A stretch of 33,063 bases of DNA from an uncultured Bacilli bacterium (lineage in GTDB: Bacteria; Bacillota_I; Bacilli_A; RF39; UBA660): assembly GCA_947626655.1 (NCBI GenBank), contig CANQTA010000011.1:1-33063 (forward strand), read 5' to 3'. Made by a program: the position numbers and the translations under genes. Position 1 is the stretch's first letter, and every line of letters starts with the position of its first letter. The notes beneath the pieces were generated by a model. That model had not been told where the DNA came from. It made no database searches and saw only the letters and a list, made by a program, of their open reading frames with translations. Of this stretch, positions 24,729 to 32,950 are shown piece by piece.

Positions 24729-25044
24729 AATCGTTTAAATTATCATATTGAGTTTGTAAATCATTACTTAAAGTTGTTACTTTATTTTCTTTACTTTCTT
24801 CTAAGCTATACCAACCTAAATAAAACATCAATTCATAGCTTTTTCTTTGAGCATCGACAATGGTGTCAAACATTTTTTTATATTCTTTATAAAGTTTTTC
24901 GTTAGATGCTTCCGTTAAAACAACAGTCATGTTTTTAGATAATTCTTTTAGATGACTTAATAAAATTGTCATATAATCTTGATCATTTAGGGAAATACCA
25001 ACTGGAACTTCTTGTTTAGGATTGCTTATTTTATTATTATTCAT
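24727..25044 (-). CDS. CotF-like spore coat family protein
   Basis: This 105-aa soluble helical protein has the CotF pattern SLNDQDYMTILLSHLKEL, then VLTEASNEKLYKEYK, then a long helix with QRKSYELMFYLGWYSLE. Members coat spores in Bacillus and Clostridium, but the family also occurs where sporulation is not established. Its start lies inside the end of the next gene upstream on the minus strand (8-base overlap), so the two are translated together. Confidence 0.7.
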   Translation of the reverse strand: MNNNKISNPKQEVPVGISLNDQDYMTILLSHLKELSKNMTVVLTEASNEKLYKEYKKMFDTIVDAQRKSYELMFYLGWYSLEESKENKVTTLSNDLQTQYDNLND

Positions 25045-25273
25045 TATTATTACCTTCCTTTAAAATTGTTAATATTCTTTGCATATTGTCATCAAACATT
25101 TCAATACAATCAGAGATAACTTTATTGACTTTGTCATCTTCTACAAAATTGACACAATCATTCATTAGTTTAAAGGCAGTATGATTCCACCCAAACATAT
25201 CTTTTAGATAATCTAAATCTTTACATGTAAATATTTCTGGAGCTTTTTTATATTCTTTGTCCATATTTTTCAC
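25037..25273 (-). CDS. CotF-like small protein, partner of the downstream gene
   Basis: This 78-aa acidic helical protein has TCKDLDYLKDMFGWNHTAFK followed by a second long helix ending in a DDNMQRILTIL stretch, the two-helix pattern of CotF-related proteins often encoded in pairs. GGAAGGTG lies upstream of its ATG on the minus strand. It probably interacts with its neighbour. Whether the organism forms spores cannot be decided from this window. Confidence 0.6.
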   Translation of the reverse strand: MKNMDKEYKKAPEIFTCKDLDYLKDMFGWNHTAFKLMNDCVNFVEDDKVNKVISDCIEMFDDNMQRILTILKEGNNNE

Positions 25274-25385
25274 CTTCCATTTTTATTATGGTTGCGTATT
25301 TTATTTTTATACTTTTAATTTTATAGACATTTATTGGTAGATTAGTTAGTAAAAGATTTTGGCATAATAATAATGGTGAAAAGTA

Positions 25386-25886
25386 ATGGATAGTGATTTA
25401 ATAATTAATTTAGGAACTCTTTTTTATATAAGTAGTATTTTGGGATATTTTTATGAACTTATTATTTGTTATTGTTATAATCAAAAAATTTATAGTCATG
25501 GCTTTTTGAAAGGACCTTGGTTACCGATTTATGGCTTGGGAGCTGTTTTATTAACTAGTTTGGAAAAATTTCGCGATAATTTACCCAAAATATTCTTTTT
25601 GTCTTTTTTCTTAGCTGGTTGTTTAGAATATGCGGGAGGATATTTTTTATTGAAGGTAATGAAAATGCGTCTTTGGGATTATACCGGAAATTTTTTAAAT
25701 ATTGATGGATTGGTTTGTTTTTTAAGTGCAGTGACTTTTGGAATTGGGGGAATCCTAGTGGTTTATGTTTTATATCCAGAGATTAAGAAATGGACTAAAA
25801 AAATTAATAAAGAAAATTTGAAGAAATGTTTAGCTATTTTAAGTAGTGTTTTTATAGGAGATTTAGTTGCATCAATTTTAAAATAA
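25386..25886 (+). CDS. CmpB-like putative ABC transporter permease family membrane protein (PF06541)
   Basis: This 166-aa protein has four or five hydrophobic helices. Family marks are SHGFLKGPWLPIYGLGAVLL and the later MRLWDYTGNFLNIDGLVCF. The family is annotated as a putative ABC transporter permease, but without an ATPase beside it the real role is unknown. The upstream region (25274-25385), shared with the divergent coat gene, shows AT-rich sequence but no promoter I would defend. Confidence 0.75.
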   Translation: MDSDLIINLGTLFYISSILGYFYELIICYCYNQKIYSHGFLKGPWLPIYGLGAVLLTSLEKFRDNLPKIFFLSFFLAGCLEYAGGYFLLKVMKMRLWDYTGNFLNIDGLVCFLSAVTFGIGGILVVYVLYPEIKKWTKKINKENLKKCLAILSSVFIGDLVASILK

Positions 25887-25913
25887 TTATATAATTAGCT
25901 AAAGGAGTTTTGT

Positions 25914-26603
25914 ATGAATTTAGAAGGCTTAGTAGTTTTAATTACTGGGGCAAGTCGCGGAATTGGGTTAACTCTTGCCAATATTTTAAATGATTATGGG
26001 GCAACTGTGATAGGAGTTTATAATCAAACGAAAATAGATGTCTTATGGGATACATATAAATGCGATATTAGTGATGAAATGGCTGTTAAGAAATTGTTTC
26101 AATATATAAAAGATAAACATGAGAAATTAGATGTTGTTGTAAATTGTGCAGCGATTTCTAAAGATAATGATATATATGAAAAAAGTAAAGAAGAATTTAT
26201 GAAAGTTATTGAGGTTAATTTGGGGGGAACTTTTCTTATCAATAAATATGCATCATTAATAATGACGAAAGGGGTTATTGTTAATATTTCATCAACAGAT
26301 GCTAGTAGTACTTATAATCCTTTAAGTATGGATTATGCAGCTAGTAAAGCAGGAGTGGAAGTTTTAACAAAATGTTTAAAAATGCGATTTCCACAGTTAA
26401 AAATATGTTGTTTGGCTCCTAATTGGGTTAATACAGAAACAGTTTTGGAAATGAATCCTGATTTTTTGAAACAAGAGATGATAAGAGTAGGGCAAGAAAA
26501 ATTATTAACAAAAGAGGAAGTAGCTTTAAAAATTTTAGAAATTATAATAGATGATGATATAAGAAGTGGAGAAATAATTAAAATGGGAGTCGAAAATGAA
26601 TGA
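25914..26603 (+). CDS. SDR family oxidoreductase
   Basis: This 229-aa Rossmann protein has the NAD(P)-binding motif TGASRGIG (11-18), NCAA (77-80), Asn102, Ser126 or Ser127, and the catalytic YAASK (Tyr141, Lys145). Substrate is unknown. AAAGGAG (25901-25907) precedes the ATG. The following PLP-enzyme gene begins eight bases before its end, so the two enzymes are made together. Confidence 0.9.
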   Translation: MNLEGLVVLITGASRGIGLTLANILNDYGATVIGVYNQTKIDVLWDTYKCDISDEMAVKKLFQYIKDKHEKLDVVVNCAAISKDNDIYEKSKEEFMKVIEVNLGGTFLINKYASLIMTKGVIVNISSTDASSTYNPLSMDYAASKAGVEVLTKCLKMRFPQLKICCLAPNWVNTETVLEMNPDFLKQEMIRVGQEKLLTKEEVALKILEIIIDDDIRSGEIIKMGVENE

Positions 26604-27855
26604 GTATTTAAAAGAATATGGAATTAATCAAGAAGTCTGGAATTTAATTAATGATTCGGAAAAAGAGTTAACAGCTATTTTTAAAAAAATTGATGATTTA
26701 GCTTTTCTAAATAGTTTAAATGTTATTAGGGCTTTTAAAAAAGCAAATGTAACTGAAGCGTGTTTTGCAACATCGACAGGTTATGGATATAATGATTTAG
26801 GAAGAGATACAATTGAGAAGGTTTTTAAAATTGTATTAAAAGCAGAAGATGCTTTAGTAAGAGGGCAATTTATATCGGGAAGTCATGCTTTAACAGTAGC
26901 GTTATTTGCCTTTCTTCGCCCTAATGATACAATGATGTCAATTACTGGTGAACCATATGATACGTTACATGAAGTAATAGGAATTAAAGAAAATAATTCT
27001 TCATTAAAGGCTTTTGGAGTAAAATATGAACAAGTGGATTTAAAAGATAATGATTTTGATTATGAAAAAATTAGGGAAATACTTACTAAGAAGAAAATAA
27101 AATTAATTGAAATTCAAAGAAGTCGAGGGTATTCGACTCGGCAAAGTTTAACGATTGATAAATTAGAAAAGGTAATTAAATTTATAAGAACAATTGATAA
27201 AGAAGTAATTATTATGGTAGATAATTGTTACTGTGAATTTGTGGAAGATAAAAATCCTTTAGAAGTGGGAGCATCAGTAATAGTTGGTTCTTTGATAAAA
27301 AATTTAGGTGGTGGAATAGCGCCGAATGGGGCTTATATAGCGGGTAAAAAAGAATTAATTGAACTTGCTAGTGAAAGATTAAATTTACCTGGGGAAGGAA
27401 GAGAAGTAGGACCATCATTAAACATAAATAAAGAAATTTTATTAGGATTATATGAAGCACCTAGTGTGGTAGCTAGTGCTTTAAAATGTGCAATTTTAAC
27501 TAGTCATGTTTTAGAAAAATTGGGGTATGAAGTAGATCCTAAATTTAATGAAAAAAGAGCTGATATTGTAGAAACAATTAAGTTTGGTAATCCAGATGAT
27601 TTAGTGAAATATTGTGGAGGAATCCAAGCTGCTTCTGCTATTGATGCAAATGCCTTAGTTGTTCCAACTGATATGCCCGGGTATAGTGATCAAGTAGTAA
27701 TGGCTTCGGGTTCTTTTGTTCAAGGTTCTTCGATTGAGATTTCTTGTGATGGACCAATGCGGAGTCCTTATATTGCTTACCAACAAGGGAGTTTGACTTA
27801 TCCGTATGGGAAGATTGCGGTGATGGTGGCAGTTAGCAAGATTTTGCAAAAGTAG
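26596..27855 (+). CDS. Methionine gamma-lyase family PLP enzyme (YnbB-like, 'aluminum resistance' family)
   Basis: This 419-aa fold-type I PLP enzyme has a probable PLP lysine, Lys235, in SLIKNLGGGIAPNGAYIAG, and an upstream IMVDNCYCEF with the cofactor-binding Asp. An IQRSRGYSTRQSL stretch and GPSLNINKE are typical of the family named from aluminum resistance and related to cystathionine/methionine lyases. It probably breaks a C-S bond. It overlaps the upstream SDR gene (ATGAATGA). Confidence 0.88.
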   Translation: MNEYLKEYGINQEVWNLINDSEKELTAIFKKIDDLAFLNSLNVIRAFKKANVTEACFATSTGYGYNDLGRDTIEKVFKIVLKAEDALVRGQFISGSHALTVALFAFLRPNDTMMSITGEPYDTLHEVIGIKENNSSLKAFGVKYEQVDLKDNDFDYEKIREILTKKKIKLIEIQRSRGYSTRQSLTIDKLEKVIKFIRTIDKEVIIMVDNCYCEFVEDKNPLEVGASVIVGSLIKNLGGGIAPNGAYIAGKKELIELASERLNLPGEGREVGPSLNINKEILLGLYEAPSVVASALKCAILTSHVLEKLGYEVDPKFNEKRADIVETIKFGNPDDLVKYCGGIQAASAIDANALVVPTDMPGYSDQVVMASGSFVQGSSIEISCDGPMRSPYIAYQQGSLTYPYGKIAVMVAVSKILQK

Positions 27856-27873
27856 AATTTTGATGCATTTTTC

Positions 27874-27902
27874 TTGCATATTATGGAATATTATGGTATA
27901 TT
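27874..27902 (+). promoter_or_regulatory. Promoter of secE-nusG
   Basis: TTGCAT (27874-27879) and TATATT (27897-27902) are 17 bases apart, and TGG before the -10 makes it extended. A hairpin AACAC-GAAA-GTGTT (27910-27923) followed by T sits at the very start of the expected transcript. Confidence 0.75.
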
Positions 27903-27955
27903 ATTAATGAACACGAAAGTGTTTTTTAATTGTTTGAAAGTTTTAGGAGGTTAAA

Positions 27956-28237
27956 ATGGCTAAAGAAAAAAATGAGAAGAAAGAAAAAAAGGAAAAATTA
28001 GTTAAAGAAAAAAAAGTGAAAAAATCTGGAAAAGTTAAAAAAGAGAAAAATGATAAAAAAGTAAAAAAAGAAAGTTTATTAAAAGGGATTAGTAAAGAAT
28101 TAAAATTGGTAAAATGGCCAACTTTAAAAGAAATTGTTAAATATACAATTGCAACAGTTGTTTTGTGTGTTATTTTAGTTCTATTCTTTGAATTGTTAAC
28201 ATTTATTGCTGCTAATATAAAGGAGTGGGTTAGCTAA
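27956..28237 (+). CDS. secE: Preprotein translocase subunit SecE with Lys-rich N-terminal extension
   Basis: This 93-aa protein has a C-terminal part (about 42-93) with the SecE pattern GISKELKLVKWPTLKEIVKYT and one membrane helix. SecE clamps the SecY channel. The first 40 residues are almost all Lys and Glu with a few other polar residues and are longer than in many single-helix SecE proteins. TAGGAGG precedes the ATG. nusG starts on the last base of its stop (TAATG). Confidence 0.93.
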   Translation: MAKEKNEKKEKKEKLVKEKKVKKSGKVKKEKNDKKVKKESLLKGISKELKLVKWPTLKEIVKYTIATVVLCVILVLFFELLTFIAANIKEWVS

Positions 28238-28770
28238 TGGATAAACAATGGTATGTTGTAAATACTTATTCAGGACATGAAAGTAAAGTAAAAGAAAAAT
28301 TAGAAGCTAAGATTGAATCAATGGGAATGCAAGATTATATTTTTCGAATTGTTATTCCTGAAACTAAGGAAGTTGAAGTTAAAGATGGTGTAAAAAAAGA
28401 AAAAGTTAAAAAGATGTTTCCTGGTTATATTTTAGTAGAAATGATTATGTCCGATGAAGCATGGTATATTGTCAGAAATACACCGGGAGTAACTGGCTTT
28501 ATTGGTTCAAGTGGAAAAGGTGCTAAACCAACACCATTATTACCACAAGAAATAGATCGTATTTTAGTTAATATGGGTATGAGTAGAGTTAATGTTGAAG
28601 ATGACTTGAAAGTCGGCGATAATGTTTCAATTGTTGATGGTCCATTTAAAGGTATGATGGGACGAGTTGATAATATTGATACAGAAAATAATCGTTTAAA
28701 TATAATTATTGATTTATTTGGTCAAGAAACTTCAGTTGATGTAGAATTATTTCAAGTTAGTAAAAATTAA
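28237..28770 (+). CDS. nusG: Transcription termination/antitermination factor NusG
   Basis: This 177-aa protein starts with the NGN domain (QWYVVNTYSGHESKVKEKL, FPGYILVEM, VRNTPGVTGFIG) and ends with a KOW domain (VGDNVSIVDGPFKGMMGRV). It binds RNA polymerase and affects pausing and coupling with translation. Normal length. In most bacteria rplK follows nusG, but here a terminator and a minus-strand gene do. Confidence 0.97.
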   Translation: MDKQWYVVNTYSGHESKVKEKLEAKIESMGMQDYIFRIVIPETKEVEVKDGVKKEKVKKMFPGYILVEMIMSDEAWYIVRNTPGVTGFIGSSGKGAKPTPLLPQEIDRILVNMGMSRVNVEDDLKVGDNVSIVDGPFKGMMGRVDNIDTENNRLNIIIDLFGQETSVDVELFQVSKN

Positions 28771-28777
28771 TAAAAAT

Positions 28778-28815
28778 AAAAAATCGCTTATTGCTTTGAT
28801 AGACGATTTTTTTTT
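28778..28815. terminator. Intrinsic terminator after nusG, likely bidirectional
   Basis: AAAAAATCG (28778-28786) pairs with CGATTTTTT (28804-28812), with extra pairing inside the loop. T runs on both strands serve nusG and the convergent minus-strand gene. Confidence 0.8.
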
Positions 28816-28820
28816 ATAAA

Positions 28821-29225
28821 TTAAATTATTTTTCTTTGTTTTGATTGATGATTTAAAGAAATATTTTGAATAATTTGGCTTGCTAATGCTTGTTCTAAAG
28901 GATCATTTTTAGAAAATATTAATTCAAGATAGTTTTCGTAATCGTGGGGACAATATTGAAACTTTTGACATAAAACTTCTTCATCAACACATCCTCTTAT
29001 ATCATAAAAATGTTCATCTATTCTCACAATAACATGATTTTGATTATAGTAAAGGGTAGATTCGGGAAAAAGAGTTTGTAAAATTTTAGCAAATGAATAA
29101 CAATGCCCATTAAGATAATAACTATAGGCATTATGATAAGCTGCTTTTGGATTTATATTATTAATTAAATCTGGAAAAATACTTACAATACAATTTATAT
29201 AATTTTCAATATTATCGTTGTTCAT
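28821..29225 (-). CDS. Small Cys-His-Asp protein, possible papain-fold hydrolase; unknown
   Basis: This 134-aa protein has no signal. Cys42 starts a helix in NGHCYSFAKIL, His64 lies in NHVIVRI and Asp75 in FYDIRG. This order and spacing resemble the catalytic triad of transglutaminase- or NlpC-like papain folds, where Cys heads a helix and His and Asp lie on following strands. I know of no precise family, so activity is only a suggestion. Its own promoter is good, and it is a single-gene unit. Confidence 0.6.
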   Translation of the reverse strand: MNNDNIENYINCIVSIFPDLINNINPKAAYHNAYSYYLNGHCYSFAKILQTLFPESTLYYNQNHVIVRIDEHFYDIRGCVDEEVLCQKFQYCPHDYENYLELIFSKNDPLEQALASQIIQNISLNHQSKQRKII

Positions 29226-29242
29226 AAAATCACTAATAAAAT

Positions 29243-29271
29243 ATTATAATATTAACTTTATAAATATGCAA
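29243..29271 (-). promoter_or_regulatory. Promoter of the 134-aa gene (minus strand)
   Basis: Read on the minus strand, TTGCAT (29271-29266) and TATAAT (29248-29243) are 17 bases apart, upstream of the ATG ending at 29225. Confidence 0.75.
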
Positions 29272-29278
29272 TTTAATT

Positions 29279-29307
29279 AAAAAAAGTATAACGCGAATTA
29301 TACTTTT
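29279..29307 (-). terminator. Terminator of the ABC transporter operon (minus strand)
   Basis: AAAAGTATAA (29282-29291) and TTATACTTTT (29298-29307) form a perfect 10-bp stem. On the minus strand it is followed by T. It overlaps the permease stop codon. Confidence 0.85.
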
Positions 29308-30094
29308 AGATATGTTTTAATAATTTTTTTTCTAAAATAGTTATAAATTTGTATAATATATAAGATATTAGAGCTAATATGATTATACCACTCATAACTA
29401 TATTTAGATTAAAGACTTGTTTACCATAGACTATTAAATAACCAATGCCTTGTTTACTAACTAAAAATTCACCCATCAGAACACCAACTAATGTTTGTGA
29501 TAAGCATAATTTTAAAGATGTAATGATTGTTTGATAAGAATTAGGGATAACTAAATAAAGCAATGTTTGAAGTTTAGTAGCATGTAAGGTTTTAAATAAT
29601 TTGAAACAATATTCGTCGGTACATAAAAAGCCATTATAGATGGTAATAATGCTAATAATAAGATTAATTAATAAAGCCATTAAAATAACACTTTTGATAT
29701 TAGCACCACCAGCGATGATAATAAGGGGACCTAAAGCAACTTTAGGTAAAGAATTAAACATTGTTAAATAAGGATCGATTACTTTGGCTAAGAATTTCCA
29801 TTCGTATAGAATTAAAGCTATAATAAAGCCAAGGGAAATTCCAAGAAAAAAGGCAATTAAAACTTCTTTTAATGTTATGTATATATGAATAAAGAAATTA
29901 TGGCTATGAATTAGATCAATAATAGTGCTAAAAATTTTAGAGGGACTAGAATAGATAAAAGGACTGATAATTCCTTTAAATGTTAGAAATTCCCAAAGAC
30001 CTAAGAATATAACTAAAATAGCTATTTGTAAAAAAATAACTTTGTATTTAGTTAATTTTAAATTTTTTAAAAATTTTTTTTGTTCAGGACTCAT
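29306..30094 (-). CDS. ABC transporter permease, SsuC/ThiX/TauC type
   Basis: This 262-aa protein has about six membrane helices and the permease EAA-like loop (HATKLQTLLYLVIPNS), which contacts the ATPase. The family imports sulfonates, nitrate, taurine or pyrimidine precursors of thiamine; no residue here decides between them. It is last in the operon and overlaps the ATPase gene by 11 bases. Confidence 0.88.
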   Translation of the reverse strand: MSPEQKKFLKNLKLTKYKVIFLQIAILVIFLGLWEFLTFKGIISPFIYSSPSKIFSTIIDLIHSHNFFIHIYITLKEVLIAFFLGISLGFIIALILYEWKFLAKVIDPYLTMFNSLPKVALGPLIIIAGGANIKSVILMALLINLIISIITIYNGFLCTDEYCFKLFKTLHATKLQTLLYLVIPNSYQTIITSLKLCLSQTLVGVLMGEFLVSKQGIGYLIVYGKQVFNLNIVMSGIIILALISYILYKFITILEKKLLKHI

Positions 30095-30830
30095 TGATAT
30101 CTAAATCCTTCCAAATAGTATCAAAATACTTATGAAAATTAGGATCTTTGCGTCGTTCATAAATAGAAGTATTATTTTCACAATTTATAGAAATGATATT
30201 TTTAATAATGGCAGGTCTTTTGGATAAGACAACGATTTTATCCGAAAAGTAGATGGCTTCTTCAATGTTGTGAGTTACTAAAATAGCTGTAATATTTTTT
30301 TCTTTTATTATTTTATAAACATCTTCACTAATGATAAGTTTTGATTGCTCATCTAAAGCACTAAATGGTTCATCTAGTAATAGTAAATCTGGTTTTAAAG
30401 ATAAGGTTCTAATAAGAGCAATTCTTTGTTTCATTCCCCCGGATAAACTTTTTGGATAATTATTTTTAAAATCGTTTAAATTATATAAATCGAATAAATA
30501 ATCGACGTAGGCGAGGTTTTCTTTAGTCAATTGATGATTAATTTTTAAACCTAAAATGGCATTTTCATAAATGGTTAGATAAGGAAGGAGAGCAGCATTT
30601 TGAAGCATATAAGCTATTTTTAGATTATGTTGGATTATTTCTCCTTGATAATCAGAATCAAGATTGGCTATAATTGATAAAAGTGTTGACTTTCCACAGC
30701 CAGAAGGACCGACGATGGAAACTATTTCGCCTTTTTTTAGATTGAGATTAAAATCTTTAATAGCGCTTATTTCGCCTTCCTTAGTGTGATAATTTTTAGT
30801 TATATTATGAATTTCTATTAAATTATTCAT
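30084..30830 (-). CDS. ABC transporter ATP-binding protein, SsuB/ThiZ type
   Basis: This 248-aa protein has Walker A GPSGCGKST (41-49), Q-loop Gln77, signature LSGGMKQR (129-136), Walker B LLLLDEP (149-155) and the switch His in VTHN. It is complete and powers uptake with the adjacent permease. It overlaps the binding-protein gene by 8 bases. Confidence 0.93.
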   Translation of the reverse strand: MNNLIEIHNITKNYHTKEGEISAIKDFNLNLKKGEIVSIVGPSGCGKSTLLSIIANLDSDYQGEIIQHNLKIAYMLQNAALLPYLTIYENAILGLKINHQLTKENLAYVDYLFDLYNLNDFKNNYPKSLSGGMKQRIALIRTLSLKPDLLLLDEPFSALDEQSKLIISEDVYKIIKEKNITAILVTHNIEEAIYFSDKIVVLSKRPAIIKNIISINCENNTSIYERRKDPNFHKYFDTIWKDLDINES

Positions 30831-31824
30831 AAAGATTATTTACCAAGTCTTGGTAGTAAACATTTTCTTTAATTAAATTATTTTCCTTTAGTAGTTGAAC
30901 TAAGGTATTGAAAAAATCTTCTTCAACATAAGGATTTGGTAGCCAAACATCAGCTTGGCGATATCTTTCAATCATAGTTGTTAAATCTTCTATGTTTGTA
31001 TCACTAAATTGTTTTTGAATTACTTTAGCAACAGTAGCACTAGAATTTTGGGTTGTATATTCGATGCCTTTGTTAATTGCTTTGGTAAATTTTGTTAATA
31101 ATTCTTGATTTTTAGCTATATAACTTTTACGAGCATAGAATGCAGTGTAGGGAAATGGATCAGAGTAGGCTCCGACAGAAGTGACTACATAGCCATTTTT
31201 ATTTTGTTCTAATTTGGTTGCGAGTGGTTCAAATAAATTGACATAATCGCCTTCGCCACCAATGAAAGCTCCCGATATTTCTGCAAAATCTACGGAATCA
31301 TTGATTTTTACATCTTGGGCATTAATTCCTTGATTTTTTAAGGCTCTTAAGAAAGATAATCCCGGCATACCAGTTGAACGACCAATTAATATTTCTTTTC
31401 CTATTAGGTTATGCCAATCAAAATTTTCATTTTGGCGGGATAGCATAAATTGACCATCTCTTTTAGTTAAGCCCGAAAATACTTGTAAATAATCTTTTTC
31501 TTTTCCTAAATACACATAAATAGCTGATTCGGGACCGGCTAAACCAACTTCTGTATCATTGGCTAAGACAGAGGCAGCTACATTATCACTACCACTAACT
31601 AAAGATAAATCAATTTTTATTCCTTCATCTTTAAAATAACCGTTTTCAATTGCTACATAGAAGGGAGTATAAAAAATACTATGAGTTACTTCTGCTACTT
31701 TAATAGTTTGTAAAGTTTTATTATTTTCAGTATGAGAATCTTTTTTAATAAATATACCTATTATAAGTACAATAAGCACAATAGTGATGAGAACAGTTAA
31801 AATGTATAAAACACTTTTTTTCAC
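30823..31824 (-). CDS. ABC transporter substrate-binding protein, NMT1/THI5-like (SsuA/ThiY type)
   Basis: This 333-aa protein has an N-terminal membrane segment (about 4-25) without a lipobox Cys. The NMT1-like domain starts with IKVAEVTHSIFYTPFYVAIE and includes GYFKDEGIKIDL and GRSTGMPGLSFLRAL. It should capture the substrate outside the membrane. The GTG start at 31824, preceded by AAGGAG on the minus strand, replaces the longer frame that would begin inside the neighbouring gene. It is the first gene of the three-gene operon. No thiamine (TPP) riboswitch is seen upstream, so a thiamine link has no support. Confidence 0.88.
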   Translation of the reverse strand: MKKSVLYILTVLITIVLIVLIIGIFIKKDSHTENNKTLQTIKVAEVTHSIFYTPFYVAIENGYFKDEGIKIDLSLVSGSDNVAASVLANDTEVGLAGPESAIYVYLGKEKDYLQVFSGLTKRDGQFMLSRQNENFDWHNLIGKEILIGRSTGMPGLSFLRALKNQGINAQDVKINDSVDFAEISGAFIGGEGDYVNLFEPLATKLEQNKNGYVVTSVGAYSDPFPYTAFYARKSYIAKNQELLTKFTKAINKGIEYTTQNSSATVAKVIQKQFSDTNIEDLTTMIERYRQADVWLPNPYVEEDFFNTLVQLLKENNLIKENVYYQDLVNNLYE

Positions 31825-31874
31825 ATAAACACTCCTTACATATATAATATATTCAGGTGGATAGTTTTTGCTAT

Positions 31875-31899
31875 TAAAAAAGAAACATTGCTGTTTCTT
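31875..31899 (-). terminator. Terminator of the SleB-like gene (minus strand)
   Basis: AAGAAACA (31880-31887) and TGTTTCTT (31892-31899) form a perfect 8-bp stem with a four-base loop. T follows on the minus strand. Confidence 0.85.
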
Positions 31900-31903
31900 A
31901 AAA

Positions 31904-32863
31904 TTATTTTGTTCTAGTAAGAACTTTTTCGTTATCTTCGGTAAGCGAAGTATTGTATAGATTTTCAGCTTCTTCGCCATATGGATAAGTAATTTGTTCA
32001 GTAAGAGGTATAGTATCTTCTTCTTTTAATTGATTATGATAATAGTTACCATATGGGGTACATAATTGAACTTTTCCTTCGGGATTGCAACCTATTCCTT
32101 TAAAGCTTAAATAATCATGACTGGTTTGTTCAGTATATAAACAGTCAATTATAGCTTGATAGCCTGGTAGAGATTCTAAGTATTCTTGATCAAAATTGTC
32201 CCAATAATAATAGTTGGCATCCTTATAACCACTAAATTGATGAGGAGCAGTTAATAAGCAGTAAATGTTGAATCCCAAATTTTTACCAAAAGATTTGGAA
32301 GCATCCGTAGTAAAGGCAATACTTTTTTTACGATTTAAAATAGTACTAGTAACATTATAACATTCATCATAATAAGAACCGCCACCTTCTGCAAATACAG
32401 TTCTAATAAATTCTTGGAATTGCGTTTCGGTTATTTTTTGATTAGTTAAAATAATGGCTTTCTTTTCAGCATTAGTTAATTCTTTTGGTTCTTTAGTTTC
32501 ATTATTTTCAGTAGCTAAAGAAGAAGTTGGATTTAACACTTCGTCAGTGTGGTTTGTTATTATAGATTGTGAGGTATTGTAAGAAGCAATTATTATTTCA
32601 TCAATATTAAGATTTTCTTGTTTTATTGTTTCTTCATTAGTATCATATAATTCAGTATAATCATGGGAAGAAGATTGCTCAAAAGGACCATATTCATGAG
32701 AACGGTTTTTGGATTGTTTATTATTAGTACTAAGGTTGATAGCAACAATACAAGCAAGAACAAAAGTGAGTGTTCTTTCAAATTTTTTAGTTTGTAAAAA
32801 TTTGAACAATTCTTTTAAAGTTTCTTTATCATTAATTTTAGCAATATATTCTTTAATATTCAC
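31904..32863 (-). CDS. SleB-like cell wall hydrolase with membrane anchor
   Basis: This protein of about 319 aa has an N-terminal charged helix and one hydrophobic segment (near residues 32-46, FERTLTFVLACIVAINL). A low-complexity Ser/Glu/Thr linker follows, then a hydrolase domain of the SleB/cell-wall-hydrolase family with the probable catalytic Glu in RTVFAEGGG, then TSTILNRKKS and HQFSGY. Members cut the glycan strand of peptidoglycan. GTG at 32863 (with GGGGGT before it) is preferred to an ATG 18 codons upstream, which would lie on the promoter itself. Confidence 0.82.
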   Translation of the reverse strand: MNIKEYIAKINDKETLKELFKFLQTKKFERTLTFVLACIVAINLSTNNKQSKNRSHEYGPFEQSSSHDYTELYDTNEETIKQENLNIDEIIIASYNTSQSIITNHTDEVLNPTSSLATENNETKEPKELTNAEKKAIILTNQKITETQFQEFIRTVFAEGGGSYYDECYNVTSTILNRKKSIAFTTDASKSFGKNLGFNIYCLLTAPHQFSGYKDANYYYWDNFDQEYLESLPGYQAIIDCLYTEQTSHDYLSFKGIGCNPEGKVQLCTPYGNYYHNQLKEEDTIPLTEQITYPYGEEAENLYNTSLTEDNEKVLTRTK

Positions 32864-32888
32864 ACTATTACCCCCAAAACAAGTGTTT

Positions 32889-32917
32889 ATTCTACTACTT
32901 TTACGTATTGTTGTCAA
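32889..32917 (-). promoter_or_regulatory. Promoter of the SleB-like gene (minus strand)
   Basis: On the minus strand TTGACA (32917-32912) and TAGAAT (32894-32889) are 17 bases apart. This makes the longer frame starting at 32917 untenable. Confidence 0.8.
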
Positions 32918-32950
32918 GAGTTAATGACAAAAATGTTAATCCTTTTTAGA

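Noticed and set aside
31825-31903. Thiamine or other riboswitch before the ABC transporter operon
   Set aside because: The gap is too short and is largely taken by the terminator of the SleB-like gene; no TPP-box sequence is seen.
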